Shown piece after piece: positions 7,636 through 16,674 of a stretch of DNA of 64,000 nt. Location: positions 16,092-80,091 of the IMG/VR virus record IMGVR_UViG_3300005327_000002, one strand, 5' to 3'. The notes beneath the pieces were generated by a model that saw nothing but the letters and a program-made list of their open reading frames with translations, did no database searches and had not been told where the DNA came from. The stretch comes from a virus. How positions within the stretch are numbered: the first letter of the stretch is position 1; the number at the start of each line of letters is the position of its first letter. Position numbers and translations under genes: made by a program.

Positions 7636-9807
7636 TCACTTCTTCGTGGACCGGGTGGAGACGGCGGCGCTGGCGGCCAGCCCGGCCGCCGCCGACGTCT
7701 TGCCCGTCTTCAGGACCGGGGAGGACTTGCCCCCGGGGCCCACGGCCACGAACTCCACTTCGTAGGTGGTGTCCGCGTCCAGTCCGGTGAAGGTGTGGCT
7801 GGTCGAGCTGGCGCCCTTGGCGGTCACCGCCGACCAGGTCCCGGTGGAGGCCGGGGTCCGGTACCGCAGTTCGTAGCCGGTGATGTCTCCTCCGGTGGCG
7901 GGGGCGTCCCAGGTGGCCGTCAGGCTGGAGGATGTCGGGGTCCCGACGGCCGCAGACTCGGGGGAGGCGGGCGCCTCCGCCGCCGGAGCGGTGGGCGGGG
8001 GCCCGTAGCAGGGCCCCGGGTTCAGCGGGTACTCCGCGAAGCCGCCGGAGACGCCGCCCGGGCAGAACGGCACCTTGAAGGCCGCGATGGGCCCGCAGCG
8101 GTAGGCCACGCAGTACATGTCCTCCGCGAACAGGCGGATCTCCCGGTTCTGGGACAGGAGCGCCTTGTCGTGCACCATCTCGATCTGGACGGACGGGCCG
8201 TTGATCGCCACGAAGGCGCCCGCCTTGTACATCATGAACTCGAAGCTGGTCGGCCAGGCGGTGACCGCCCCGGCGGCGCCGATCGCGTCGTCCTGCCAGT
8301 CCCACACGAACTGGGCGCGGATGCCCCGGGAGAGCAGGTACCGCTGCAGGTCGGCGTCGGTGATGTCGTAGCGGGAGCGGTCCCAGCCGCCCTTCTTCGA
8401 CAGGTCGGCGCGCATGATCCCCAGCGCGAAGCGCGGGAAGACGGCCTCCAGGGTCGTGTTCAGCGCCAGGCGGCGGCGGGTGCGGATGTGCTCCGCCTGC
8501 AGCTCCACGAAGGAGAGCAGCGACTCGAACGCGCCCGGGCCGTGGGTGGCCCAGTCGGTCGCACCGGCGCCGGTGGTCATGTCGGTGTACGCGCCGCTGG
8601 TCGCCTTGATCTTGTTGTAGACGGCCCGGATGCGCTTGGCGTTCAGGGACCGCTGGTGGGCGATCATCAGTTCCGCGATGGCCCGCTGAACCTGGGACGG
8701 GTCGATGCGGGCCTGCAGGATGCCGGTCTCCAGGCACAGGGAGCAGGCGGTGAGGCGGCACTCGTCCCAGCCGTCGGGGCAGGGGATGGAGACGCACGGC
8801 TTGTTGACGGCCACCGGCGGGTCGTCGGTGGTCATCATGTCTTCGGTGAAGCAGTACGACCGGTAGAGCGCGCTGTAATCCGTGTTGTGCGGCCACATGA
8901 CGCCGCCACGGGTGGTGACCATCGTCGGGAGGTCCAGCATCGCGTCCAGGCTGCCCTCAATCGGGCACAGCTCCGTGCGGATCTCCATGGGCCCGCACCA
9001 GGCCCAGCCGACGGTGGCGGCGGTGAGCGCGTTCATCTGCGCGGTGGGCAGCACGCTGGAGGCCGACAGGCCCGGCACCGAGTTCATGCGCTTCAGGAGC
9101 GCGGCGGCCAGGGAGCCGCCGGGCATGGAGAACTCGTCGGCGGCCGCGTCCATGCGGTGCCAGTCGCGCATCTCGTCCGCGATCAGGTGCGTCTCCGGGA
9201 CCTGGCGCTGCAGGGAGACGACCGGGACCTGCCGACCGGCGCCGGAGCGGGCCAGGGTCCGGGAGCGGGAGATGACAGCGGCGGTCAGGTCCGTCATGGA
9301 CCCGATGGTCTGGCCGGAGAAGAAGCCCGGCAGGTCGCTGGAGGCGACCATCTGAATGGCCTCCCGGCGCACCACCGGCAGGCTGGCGCCCTGGTGGCTG
9401 ACCACGGTGCCGGTGTGCACGGAGCCGCCGGAGGCCGCCACGGTGCCGGAGCCGCCGGTGCCGTCGGACAGGACCTTCGTGGAGGCGATGCGCTCCGCCA
9501 GCTTGGCGGCGTGCTCCGCGCGGGCGGCCTTCTCCCGCTGCTCCTCGATCGCCTCCACCCGGACGGAGATCGCGTCGGAGATGTCCGCCAGAAGGGCGAA
9601 CTCCACCAGCGCCTCCGGCGTGATGTCGGAGGCCTCCGGGTTCACGTTGCGGGCCTTCTCCGTGACGGCGGCGGTCACGGCCGTCAGGTCCACGGCGGAG
9701 TTGGACAGGATCTCCGCCAACAGGAGCTTGCGGGCGTCGGCCTGGTCTTCGGGGCCCAGGTCCCCGTCTACGTCACGGAGTTGCGTGAGGATGTCGTCCA
9801 GAGTCAC
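7636..9807 (-). CDS. Major capsid protein with N-terminal helical delta-like region and C-terminal FnIII-like domain
   Basis: A 723-residue protein starting at GTG after AAGGGGGG. Residues 1-115 are helical and charged (VEAIEEQREKAARAEHAAKLAERIA), like a scaffolding or delta domain that is cleaved during maturation. The central part (residues about 150-610) has the look of an HK97-type capsid subunit encoded in actinophages (SLNAKRIRAVYNKIKA, FVELQAEHIRTRRRLALNTTLEAVFPRFALGIMRADL, FEFMMYKAGAFVAINGP, IRLFAEDMYCVAYRCGPIAAFKVPF). The last 90 residues form a fibronectin type III-like module (SLTATWDAP ... ITGYELRYRT ... TFTGLDADTTYEVEFVAVG), probably displayed on the capsid surface. The protease for maturation would be the MuF-protease fusion at 12182. 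Confidence 0.85.
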   Translation of the reverse strand: MTLDDILTQLRDVDGDLGPEDQADARKLLLAEILSNSAVDLTAVTAAVTEKARNVNPEASDITPEALVEFALLADISDAISVRVEAIEEQREKAARAEHAAKLAERIASTKVLSDGTGGSGTVAASGGSVHTGTVVSHQGASLPVVRREAIQMVASSDLPGFFSGQTIGSMTDLTAAVISRSRTLARSGAGRQVPVVSLQRQVPETHLIADEMRDWHRMDAAADEFSMPGGSLAAALLKRMNSVPGLSASSVLPTAQMNALTAATVGWAWCGPMEIRTELCPIEGSLDAMLDLPTMVTTRGGVMWPHNTDYSALYRSYCFTEDMMTTDDPPVAVNKPCVSIPCPDGWDECRLTACSLCLETGILQARIDPSQVQRAIAELMIAHQRSLNAKRIRAVYNKIKATSGAYTDMTTGAGATDWATHGPGAFESLLSFVELQAEHIRTRRRLALNTTLEAVFPRFALGIMRADLSKKGGWDRSRYDITDADLQRYLLSRGIRAQFVWDWQDDAIGAAGAVTAWPTSFEFMMYKAGAFVAINGPSVQIEMVHDKALLSQNREIRLFAEDMYCVAYRCGPIAAFKVPFCPGGVSGGFAEYPLNPGPCYGPPPTAPAAEAPASPESAAVGTPTSSSLTATWDAPATGGDITGYELRYRTPASTGTWSAVTAKGASSTSHTFTGLDADTTYEVEFVAVGPGGKSSPVLKTGKTSAAAGLAASAAVSTRSTKK

Positions 9808-9942
9808 GTGGACGCGCCCCCCTTCATGGTGATGGGTCGGGTACGTGGCTCGCCCGGCCCAGAGTCACCAGCGGCGCGTCCGCCTTACATGGTAGGCCGG
9901 ATTCCGCATTTCTGGCTGATAGTGATGGGTGATAGCGCTCTG

Positions 9943-9948
9943 TATTCT
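9943..9948 (+). promoter_or_regulatory. -10 element TATTCT upstream of the DUF1360 gene
   Basis: TATTCT (with a preceding TG, an extended -10) is followed by six bases and GTG at 9955, the same leaderless spacing seen elsewhere. This promoter would drive the + strand portal operon, divergent from the capsid operon starting at 9807. Confidence 0.45.
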
Positions 9949-9954
9949 CGGGAT

Positions 9955-10275
9955 GTGGTCGAAATCATCCTGATCGTGACACTTGCGACATTGGCGACAG
10001 CCCGTCTGAACCGGCTGATCACCACCGACCGGATCACCAACAGGCTGCGCACCTGGGCCACCCGCCCGCGCGACCCGCAGGACCCCTCCCAGGGGGCCCG
10101 CCACCCGATGCTGGGATACCTGGTCACCTGTACCTGGTGCGTCGGCATCTGGACCGCCGCCGCCACCACCGCGTACGCCTTCGCCCTCACCGGCTGGCCC
10201 TGGCCCTGGTACCCCCTGGTGCTCCTGGCCGCCGCCTACGCCTCCGCCCTGCTGGCCACCCACGCGGAGGGCTGA
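9955..10275 (+). CDS. DUF1360 family small membrane protein
   Basis: A 106-residue protein matching the DUF1360 pattern: an N-terminal hydrophobic helix (VVEIILIVTLATLATARLNRLI), the TTDRITNRLR signature, then LGYLVTCTWCVGIWTA and a final hydrophobic hairpin (WPWYPLVLLAAAYASALLA). These proteins are common in actinophages near head genes, but their role is unknown. GTG at 9955 is preferred because it lies six bases after TATTCT. An ATG at 9925 in the same frame would add ten residues but has no ribosome binding site. The portal gene starts three bases after the stop. Confidence 0.75.
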   Translation: MVEIILIVTLATLATARLNRLITTDRITNRLRTWATRPRDPQDPSQGARHPMLGYLVTCTWCVGIWTAAATTAYAFALTGWPWPWYPLVLLAAAYASALLATHAEG

Positions 10276-10278
10276 CCC

Positions 10279-12180
10279 GTGCGCCGTCCAGCATCACCCG
10301 GCCGCCGTCTCACGGCCTCCTCCATGCTGGACCCGCGCAGCGTCGGCGGGATCATCCCGACCCGGGGTGAGGGCAGCAGGCCCTGGGACCTCTACCGGCA
10401 GGTGCCGGAGCTGCGCTCCGGAATCCAGTGGCTGGCCGCCGCGATCAGCCGGGCCGACCTGTACGTGGCCCGCATCGAACCGGAGGGCCCGGTCCGGGAG
10501 GACGATCCGGAGATCACGTGCGTGCTGGACGAACTGTTCAGCACCGGCCCGTCCATGTCGGACATGCTGAAGCGGATGATCCTCCACCTGGAGTGCCCCG
10601 GGGAAACGTTCCTGGCGCCCTGGGTGGACGACCGGATGGGCCGGGTCTGGTCGGTGGCCTCCGCGAAGGAGCTGCGCTCCAACGGCTCCGGGCAGGTCGA
10701 GTACCAGCGGGACCTGAACGTGTGGGTGCCCTGCGACGGGAAGGTGGGCCGGATCTGGCACGCCGACCCGGAGGAGGGCTGGCGCGCCGACTCCCCCGTG
10801 GTCGCCATGGAGTCGATCCTGCACAACATCATCTCCCTGACCGCCCGCCTGACCGCCATCGGCCAGTCCCGGGCGGCGGGCAACGGCCTGCTGGGCATCG
10901 CCGACACCCTCTCCGTGCAGTCGCCCGCCAGCGAAGGCGTCAACCCGATCCACAGCCGCGACATCGCCACCTCCCTGGAGGACGCGATGGTGGCGCCCAT
11001 GACGGACCGGGGCCTGGCCTCCTCCGTCGTGCCGCTGCTCCTGGTCGGCCCGAAGGAGGACCTGAAGGACGGCATCATCCGCGTCAATTTGGCCTCCGAC
11101 CTGGACGCGCAGCTGCCCGACCAGCTGGACCAGGCGCTGCGCCGACTGGGCATCTCCCTGGCCATCCCGCCGGACGTGCTGACCGGCCTGGGGGAGGTGA
11201 ACCACTGGTCCGGCGCGGTCATCCTGGAGGAGGCCGTGCAGGTCGCGGTGGAGCCCCGCACCGACACGGTGTGCGCGGCCTTCACGTCGATGTTCCTGCG
11301 GCCGCACGTGGAGAAGCTGGGCCTGGACCCGGCGTCGTACGCGGTGCTGGCCGACCTGATGGACCTCACCGTCAAGCCCGACAAGTCGCAGTCCGCGATG
11401 ACCGCCCGCCAGCAGGGCCTGCTGACGGACGAAGCCTGGGCCCGCTACAGCGGCTTTGAGGAGTCCGACGTGCCGAAGGGCAAGGACCGGGAGCGCATCC
11501 TGCTGGAGCGCGTCATGCTCGCCGACCCGACCACCGCGCCGTTCATCCTGCCGAAGCTGGGCATCAGCGTGCCGGGCCTGACCGCCGCGCCGGTGCAGGC
11601 CGACCCGGAGGAGGACCTGCCGACGGCCGGGGACGTGGAGCCCGCGCTGGACACCGTCGCGCCGCCGGAGCGGCTGCCCACGCCCGGCCAGGGCGGCCGG
11701 GTGCTCCCCTCCCCGTCCCCCTCCCCCGAGATCGCCCCGCCGGACGCCGCGCACCGCACCCAGCCCCTGACCCGGGCGGCGCTGGCAGCGTCCGTGCTGA
11801 CCGACCCGGAGGCGGAGGACGACGCGGCCAACGACGTGGAGGAGCAGGTGGTCACCGCCGTGGAGGCCTGCGTGCTGGCCGCCCTGGACCGCGCGGGGGC
11901 GCGCCTGCTGCGCTCCCACTCCCGGTCCCACCGGGCCGGGCTGCGGGAGGTGCCGAACGCTGAGATGCACCTGCACCTGCCGGTCACCGCGTCACTGAAG
12001 GCGCACATGCTGAAGGGCGCGTTCGCCCCGTGGGAGCAGTCCATGCCGCGCCTGGCACTGATGGCCGACTCCTACGTGGGGTACCTGCTGGACAATCGCG
12101 TCCGGCACTCCCGGGAGCTGCTGAAGGAGACCCTGTACCGGCTCTCCGACCACTGGGACCAGCAGGGAGAGGCGGCCTGA
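10279..12180 (+). CDS. Portal protein
   Basis: A 633-residue protein starting at GTG, seven bases after GGAGGG. The body shows portal-type features: WDLYRQVPELRSGIQWLAAAISRADLYV at the start of the clip/wing region, IWHADPEEGWRADSPVVAMESIL, the long LDAQLPDQLDQALRRLGISLAIPPDVLTGLGEVNHWSGAVILEEAV crown-stem region, and MTARQQGLLTDEAWARYSGFEESD. The portal is the dodecameric DNA channel at one capsid vertex. The C-terminal 150 residues add a Pro-rich linker and a helical tail. It is followed after one base by the MuF-protease gene. It is on the opposite strand to, and 30 kb from, the terminase. Confidence 0.88.
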   Translation: MRRPASPGRRLTASSMLDPRSVGGIIPTRGEGSRPWDLYRQVPELRSGIQWLAAAISRADLYVARIEPEGPVREDDPEITCVLDELFSTGPSMSDMLKRMILHLECPGETFLAPWVDDRMGRVWSVASAKELRSNGSGQVEYQRDLNVWVPCDGKVGRIWHADPEEGWRADSPVVAMESILHNIISLTARLTAIGQSRAAGNGLLGIADTLSVQSPASEGVNPIHSRDIATSLEDAMVAPMTDRGLASSVVPLLLVGPKEDLKDGIIRVNLASDLDAQLPDQLDQALRRLGISLAIPPDVLTGLGEVNHWSGAVILEEAVQVAVEPRTDTVCAAFTSMFLRPHVEKLGLDPASYAVLADLMDLTVKPDKSQSAMTARQQGLLTDEAWARYSGFEESDVPKGKDRERILLERVMLADPTTAPFILPKLGISVPGLTAAPVQADPEEDLPTAGDVEPALDTVAPPERLPTPGQGGRVLPSPSPSPEIAPPDAAHRTQPLTRAALAASVLTDPEAEDDAANDVEEQVVTAVEACVLAALDRAGARLLRSHSRSHRAGLREVPNAEMHLHLPVTASLKAHMLKGAFAPWEQSMPRLALMADSYVGYLLDNRVRHSRELLKETLYRLSDHWDQQGEAA

Positions 12181-12181
12181 C

Positions 12182-14839
12182 ATGGCGAAGGAGATCGTCC
12201 TGGAGCCCGTCGGGGAGGACGACCTGACGGAGGCCTTCACGGCGGCGCTGGAGCAGTGGCTGGCCATCGCGCGCGGGGACAAGGCGGCGCCGGTGGTGCG
12301 CTCCTCCTTCGCGGCCAGCGCGAAGATCCAGCAGCGCACGGTGCGCCGGTGGCTGGACCACGGGTCGCTGACGGCGGCGGTGTCGTGGCCCACCGCGCGG
12401 ATCTGGCGGGCCCTGGTGGACGACCACGTCCTGCCGGTGTCCGACCGCCTGTACCGGGCGGCGGCCAGCACCGTGGACGGGACGCTGCTGCAGACGTTCC
12501 TCACCGGGGTGCGCTGGCGGCTGACGGAGGTGTCCACGCTGCTGGACGACATCAAGGCCGCCTACCGCCAGCACGGGGAGGCGGCCCTGGACATCGACTG
12601 GGGCGGCGCCGACGGCACGTCCCTGCCGTGGCGCAGCCGGGCGTCCCTGACCGGCCAGAACGAATCCCAGGTCACCGGCATGCAGGCCGGGGTGGATTCC
12701 GCCCCAGTGGGGGCCATGAAGCGCTGGGTGACCCGGGGTGACGACAAGGTCCGGGCCACCCACGTCAAGGCCGGGCGCTCCGACCCGGTCCCCGTCGGCC
12801 AGCCGTTCAGGGTCGGCGGCCACGACCTCCAGTACCCGGGGGACCCGGCCGGTCCGGCCTCCGAGACGATGCGGTGCCGCTGCCACGCCGTACTGGTGCC
12901 GCCCGCGCCCACCGCACCACCGAGAGAGAGCAGGAAAGCCGCCATGACGGTGGACCACATCACGGCGGCCGTGTCCGCCGACCTGAAGGCGCCGTTCGCG
13001 CCCCGGGACACCTCCTGGGACTCCCAGGCCGCCAAGGACGCGCTGCGCACCTGGGCGACCACGGACGGGACCCTGGACGAAGACAAGCTGGCGCAGGGGT
13101 ACCTGTGGCGCTCCGACGGCCCGCCGTCGGACTGGTCGCTGCCCGTGGCCACCGTCCGCGACGGCCAGCTGCAGCTGGTCTGGGACGGCGTCACGGCGGC
13201 GGCCGCAGCCGCGCAGGGCGCCCGCACCCCGCTGGCCCTCCCGGCCGCCGACGTCGACCGGATCAAGGCCGCCATCAGCACGCTCTACAAGCGCGCCGGG
13301 CAGGAGTTCGGGGACGACTCCCTGGAGGCCCCCTGGGACCGGCAGACCGCCGCCCTGGGTCCGGGCCTGGACGTCGTCATGGCCGCGCTGCGCACCGCGC
13401 CGGGCCTGGAGCTGGACCTGCTGGCCGCCGCGCAGGCGCGCCTGGAGCAGGACCGCCGCTCCGAGCTGGCGCAGCAGGAGCGGGCACTGATCGCCTCCGC
13501 GCTGGGGGACGCGATCAAGGCCGCGCCGGAGTGGACGCCCCCGGCGGCGTGGTTCCTCGCCCCGGACGGTTCCCAGAAGGAACTCATCTCCCCGGAGGGC
13601 CGGGTGGCGGGGTACGTCGCCACGTGGCTGGACGACCAGGGCAATCCGACCTGCCACACCGGCTACGCCTCCCAGGGGTACTGCGAACCGGTCCCGCGCG
13701 GGGGCGACTACTCGTACTTCCACCAGGCGAACGTGGTCCTGACCCTGGACGACGGAACCCAGGTGCACCCCGGCCTGCTGACCACCGACATCGGGCACGG
13801 CTCCCCGGCCGCGCAGTCCGTGGACGCCCAGGCCGCGCACTATGACAACCCGCTGGCCATCGCGGCCGCCGTGGTCGTCGGGGAGGACGAGAAAGGCATC
13901 TGGATGGCGGGGTCCGTCCTGCCGGACGTCCTGCAGGACGCGGACCGGCTGCGGCGCCTGCGCCTGGCCTCCGTCTCCGGGCACTGGGCGCCGACGATGC
14001 CCGGCGGCCCCATGGACATGATCGCGGTGACGGCCGTCAACCACCCCGGCTTCGCCCAGCGCAGCCGGGGGCGCTACGCCCTGGCCGCGTCGCTGGCGGC
14101 CGCGCTGCAGGGCGACGACCAGAAGTACGCCACCGCGCTGCTGGACGTCCTGGAGCAGGCCCTGGTGCTGTCCTCCAACTACCTGGAGTCGGGCGCCGGT
14201 GCGGCCTCCGGCATGGCGGAGCTGGCGGCGGAGGTGCTGGAGAACGTCGGGGAGGCCGTGGCCACCCTGCAGGAGTGGACCAGCGGCGCCTCCCCGGAGG
14301 GCGACGCGCCGCCGGAGGACATGGCGGCGTCCGGCCGCACGCTGCGCGCCCAGGCCAAGGCCCAGATCCGGGTCCTGGCCACGCTCCTGGACCAGCTGAC
14401 CGACCCGCAGGAGCAGCTGGCGCCGGTGATCCCGCTGCAGGCCGGTGGCGACGGCTGCGGCTGTTCCGGGGCGGCTCCCGAAGGCGCTCCGGCGTCGGAG
14501 CCGGTGGCGGCCTCCGGCGGCGCGCTGGCGGCGCTGCCCGACGGCCTGGAGCCGGAGCTGGTGGCCGCCGCCCGCGCGGCCCTGGCGGAGCTGGCGGACG
14601 CCAAGGCCCTGAAGGCGGCGTCCGTCCCGGACCAGGTGACGCTGCCGAAGTGCCTGCAGATCCTGTCCGACTACCTGTCCGAGACCGGCGCGGACTCCCC
14701 GCAGCAGTCCCGGGCGGCGGCGGTGAAGGCGGCGGAGTCCATCTGCCGCAGCGGTGAAGTGATCGACGCGGCGCTGCGGGCCAAGGCCTGCCGCCTGCTC
14801 TCCGAGTACCGGGTGAAGTCCGGTGGAAAGGCGGCCTGA
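12182..14839 (+). CDS. MuF-like head morphogenesis protein fused to capsid maturation protease
   Basis: An 885-residue fusion, the common actinophage arrangement. The first 255 residues end with the MuF/SPP1 gp7 signature: WVTRGDDKVRATHVKAGR, VPVGQPFRVGGHDLQYPGDP and CRCHAVLV. The middle (residues about 440-640) is a prohead-protease-like region with VAGYVATW, CHTGYASQGYC, an aspartate-rich HQANVVLTLDDGTQVHPGLLTTDIGHG, LRLASVSGHWAP and AVTAVNHPGFAQ; the Ser in ASVSGHW is a candidate nucleophile. The C-terminal 230 residues are helical with a Cys turn (GCGCSG), perhaps acting as scaffold. It would be packaged into proheads and mature the capsid protein of 7636-9807. Confidence 0.82.
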   Translation: MAKEIVLEPVGEDDLTEAFTAALEQWLAIARGDKAAPVVRSSFAASAKIQQRTVRRWLDHGSLTAAVSWPTARIWRALVDDHVLPVSDRLYRAAASTVDGTLLQTFLTGVRWRLTEVSTLLDDIKAAYRQHGEAALDIDWGGADGTSLPWRSRASLTGQNESQVTGMQAGVDSAPVGAMKRWVTRGDDKVRATHVKAGRSDPVPVGQPFRVGGHDLQYPGDPAGPASETMRCRCHAVLVPPAPTAPPRESRKAAMTVDHITAAVSADLKAPFAPRDTSWDSQAAKDALRTWATTDGTLDEDKLAQGYLWRSDGPPSDWSLPVATVRDGQLQLVWDGVTAAAAAAQGARTPLALPAADVDRIKAAISTLYKRAGQEFGDDSLEAPWDRQTAALGPGLDVVMAALRTAPGLELDLLAAAQARLEQDRRSELAQQERALIASALGDAIKAAPEWTPPAAWFLAPDGSQKELISPEGRVAGYVATWLDDQGNPTCHTGYASQGYCEPVPRGGDYSYFHQANVVLTLDDGTQVHPGLLTTDIGHGSPAAQSVDAQAAHYDNPLAIAAAVVVGEDEKGIWMAGSVLPDVLQDADRLRRLRLASVSGHWAPTMPGGPMDMIAVTAVNHPGFAQRSRGRYALAASLAAALQGDDQKYATALLDVLEQALVLSSNYLESGAGAASGMAELAAEVLENVGEAVATLQEWTSGASPEGDAPPEDMAASGRTLRAQAKAQIRVLATLLDQLTDPQEQLAPVIPLQAGGDGCGCSGAAPEGAPASEPVAASGGALAALPDGLEPELVAAARAALAELADAKALKAASVPDQVTLPKCLQILSDYLSETGADSPQQSRAAAVKAAESICRSGEVIDAALRAKACRLLSEYRVKSGGKAA

Positions 14840-14840
14840 C

Positions 14841-15074
14841 ATGGCTGGTTCGTGCTGCGGAGGAGGCGCTGCGGCGCCCCGTCCGGCGGTGTCCGTCCCG
14901 GGCGGCGGCTCCGGCCCGCTGGTGACGCGCCACGGCGTGCTGGAGTGGGTGCACATCTCGGCGGGCGGCGCGGAGTCGTTCTACGCCAGCGCGGCGGAGG
15001 TGGACTCCGCCATTGAGCTGTTCGGCGGGAGCAAGGACCACCGGCCCGCCCCCGGGTCGAAGCCGACCGCGTGA
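14841..15074 (+). CDS. Small protein with DUF-like fold, unknown function
   Basis: A 77-residue protein whose ATG follows the upstream stop after one base (TGACATG), so it is part of the portal operon. It begins with a Cys/Gly-rich segment (AGSCCGGGAAAPRP) and continues RHGVLEWVHISAGGAESFYASAAEVDSAIELFGGSKDHRP. The second half could bind a partner through a beta hairpin and one helix. Its Cys-rich start resembles the N-termini of the tail proteins at 29606, 31605 and 33590, which suggests but does not prove that it is a virion component. Confidence 0.6.
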   Translation: MAGSCCGGGAAAPRPAVSVPGGGSGPLVTRHGVLEWVHISAGGAESFYASAAEVDSAIELFGGSKDHRPAPGSKPTA

Positions 15075-15109
15075 CGGGGCGCCAGCGGTAGCATGCCGCC
15101 AGCAACCCG

Positions 15110-15140
15110 GGCCCCCGGCCGCGATCAGCGGCCGGGGGCC
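15110..15140. terminator. 13-bp hairpin between operon genes, possibly in a 5' leader
   Basis: GGCCCCCGGCCGC / GCGGCCGGGGGCC with the five-base loop GATCA. A -10-like TAGCAT at 15089-15094 lies upstream, so this hairpin could be either the terminator of the portal operon or a leader structure of the next gene at 15168. Confidence 0.6.
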
Positions 15141-15167
15141 TCCCACGTTCGGCAGCAGGAGAAGCAC

Positions 15168-15695
15168 ATGGACGACCGGCCGGAGAACCTGGTGCACAAG
15201 CTGATGGACCACGTGGCCGTCCAGGCCGTCGGCGACGCCATGCCGCTGGTGGGCCAGCCCGCCACCCAGGAGGGGAAGCTGGACTGGGACAACCCAAGCG
15301 CGGTCTACCTGCAGCTGGACACCCAGGTCCGCATGATGCGCGACCTGACCCGCATCCCCGGGGAGAAGCTGGCCGACCCGGACTACCGGCTGCGCACCCA
15401 GGCCGCCCTGCAGTGCCTGGGTGCCGGGTACCTGCTGCTGCTGTCCGTCGACTCCGAACCGGGCTCCGCCGCCCTGGCGTCCGGCGGCACCGTGGGCGAC
15501 CTGACCGCGCTGCACGGCCTGCGCTACCGCAACCTGGCACGGACGCTCCTGGACCACGAAGTGGAGTGCCCGGGCCACGCGGAGCCCAGCGGCCTGCGGG
15601 TGGCGGTGGACCTGCACGTGGAGAACGTGCCCGGCGGTGCTCCGTCCGGGGGAGTCCCGGGCCGGACGGACGGCGCGGACGGCGGCTCCCGGTAG
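15168..15695 (+). CDS. Conserved helical protein of unknown function
   Basis: A 175-residue protein; the ATG has AGGAG eight bases upstream and longer in-frame starts would run through the hairpin. It is mostly helical (ENLVHKLMDHVAVQAVGDAMPLV, YLQLDTQVRMMRDLTRIPGEKLADPDYRLRTQAALQCLGAGYLLLLSVD) with one late strand (GLRVAVDLHVENVPGG). Nothing matches a family that I know. The stop TAG is also the first half of a -10-like TAGGGT, and a terminator hairpin follows. It ends the + strand head block. Confidence 0.65.
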   Translation: MDDRPENLVHKLMDHVAVQAVGDAMPLVGQPATQEGKLDWDNPSAVYLQLDTQVRMMRDLTRIPGEKLADPDYRLRTQAALQCLGAGYLLLLSVDSEPGSAALASGGTVGDLTALHGLRYRNLARTLLDHEVECPGHAEPSGLRVAVDLHVENVPGGAPSGGVPGRTDGADGGSR

Positions 15696-15721
15696 GGTCG
15701 GCACCGACGCACCACGCGGCG

Positions 15722-15755
15722 AAGGCCCGCCCCGACGGACATGGGGGCGGGCCTT
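15722..15755. terminator. Bidirectional terminator hairpin
   Basis: AAGGCCCGCCCC / GGGGCGGGCCTT, 12-bp stem, between convergent genes ending at 15695 and 15769. Confidence 0.8.
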
Positions 15756-15768
15756 CGTCGTGCGGGCG

Positions 15769-16095
15769 CTACAGGGACTGGACGACCAGGTGTCCGGCGC
15801 GGTGCAGCAGGGCCAGGTGGTGGCGCAGCTGGTCCTTGTGCTCGCTGGGCGGGCCGTCCGGGTGGGTGCAGCCGGTGCAGCCGAAGCGCGCCCCGGCGGG
15901 CACCCAGAACTCCAGCAGGTCGGCGTGCTGGCGGGCCAGGTGGGCCGTCAGCCGCTCGAAGGCCGACAGGGCGCCCTGGTCGGGACGGCCCGGACCGGCC
16001 AGCCGGGGCGGGTACTCCAGGCGCAGCAGGAGGGCGGCGTGGCCCTTCTCGCACTCCTCGCAGCCCTGCGCCCAGCGGACCGGAGCGGCGCTCAC
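15769..16095 (-). CDS. Small Cys/His protein, possible zinc binding
   Basis: A 108-residue protein starting at GTG in a GTGA overlap with the stop of 16092-16616. It has CEECEKGH near residue 12 and FGCTGCTHPDG near residue 75, two CxxC-type pairs that could form one zinc site. Between them is a helical segment (FERLTAHLARQHADLLEFW) and after them DQLRHHLALLHRAGH. No family is recognised. It is the last gene of a small minus-strand operon before the terminator at 15722-15755. Confidence 0.6.
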   Translation of the reverse strand: MSAAPVRWAQGCEECEKGHAALLLRLEYPPRLAGPGRPDQGALSAFERLTAHLARQHADLLEFWVPAGARFGCTGCTHPDGPPSEHKDQLRHHLALLHRAGHLVVQSL

Positions 16096-16616
16096 CGGAC
16101 GGCCTCCGCCCGGGCCAGCCGGACGTGGGCGACGTCGTCCACCATGTCGAACTCCAGCGTGCCGTCCTCCCGCCAGACGTCCACCTGGTGGTTGAAGGCG
16201 ATCATGTGGACGCCTCCCTGGACCTCCATCACCCAGTGCTCCAGGTCCTGCACGGTGGTGAAGCCCCGGGGGTCGGCGTCCGGGAAGTCGGGGTCCTCCG
16301 GCTGGTCGAAGTACGCCCGGATGACCTTCTGCGCCTGGGCCACCTCCTGCCCCTTCTCCAGGGAGAACAGCTGCAGGGCCCGGGTGATCTCGGCGCCGGG
16401 CTCCAGCAGGAAGCCCCAGAAGTCCTCCACGGCGCTGGTCGGGCGCAGGACCCTGCCGCCAGTGCTGCCGGGCTGGGGCGCGATCCACACGCGGTGGGTG
16501 GTGTCGACGTAGGCGACGGGGTGGGAGCTGTATTCGCTCCATCCGCCCTGCCGGTGGGGGTTGACGACGACGAAGCGCCAGTCCGGCATGAGGATGGCGG
16601 GGGTGGGCTGGGTCAT
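16092..16616 (-). CDS. Conserved alpha/beta protein of unknown function
   Basis: A 174-residue protein; GGAAGGATC lies just upstream of its ATG. It begins with a strand-rich part (WRFVVVNPHRQGGWSEYSSHPVAYVDTTHRVWIAP) and continues with an acidic helical middle and a second strand-rich part (HWVMEVQGGVHMIAFNHQVDVWREDGTLEFDMVDDVAHVRL). The layout suggests a small beta-sandwich or a protein-binding module. It is coupled to the next gene by a GTGA overlap. I do not recognise the family. Confidence 0.6.
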   Translation of the reverse strand: MTQPTPAILMPDWRFVVVNPHRQGGWSEYSSHPVAYVDTTHRVWIAPQPGSTGGRVLRPTSAVEDFWGFLLEPGAEITRALQLFSLEKGQEVAQAQKVIRAYFDQPEDPDFPDADPRGFTTVQDLEHWVMEVQGGVHMIAFNHQVDVWREDGTLEFDMVDDVAHVRLARAEAVR

Positions 16617-16674
16617 GTCGGTGATCCTTCCGGTTCGATCGGTCGAAGTGCTGTAGTCGGTTGGTGACAGCGTG

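Noticed and set aside
7795-10275. An 826-codon + strand frame antisense to the capsid gene
   Set aside because: Gly/Arg/Val-rich low-complexity product typical of antisense frames in GC-rich DNA; the minus-strand capsid protein has clear features. Only the last part (from 9955) is real, in a different context.
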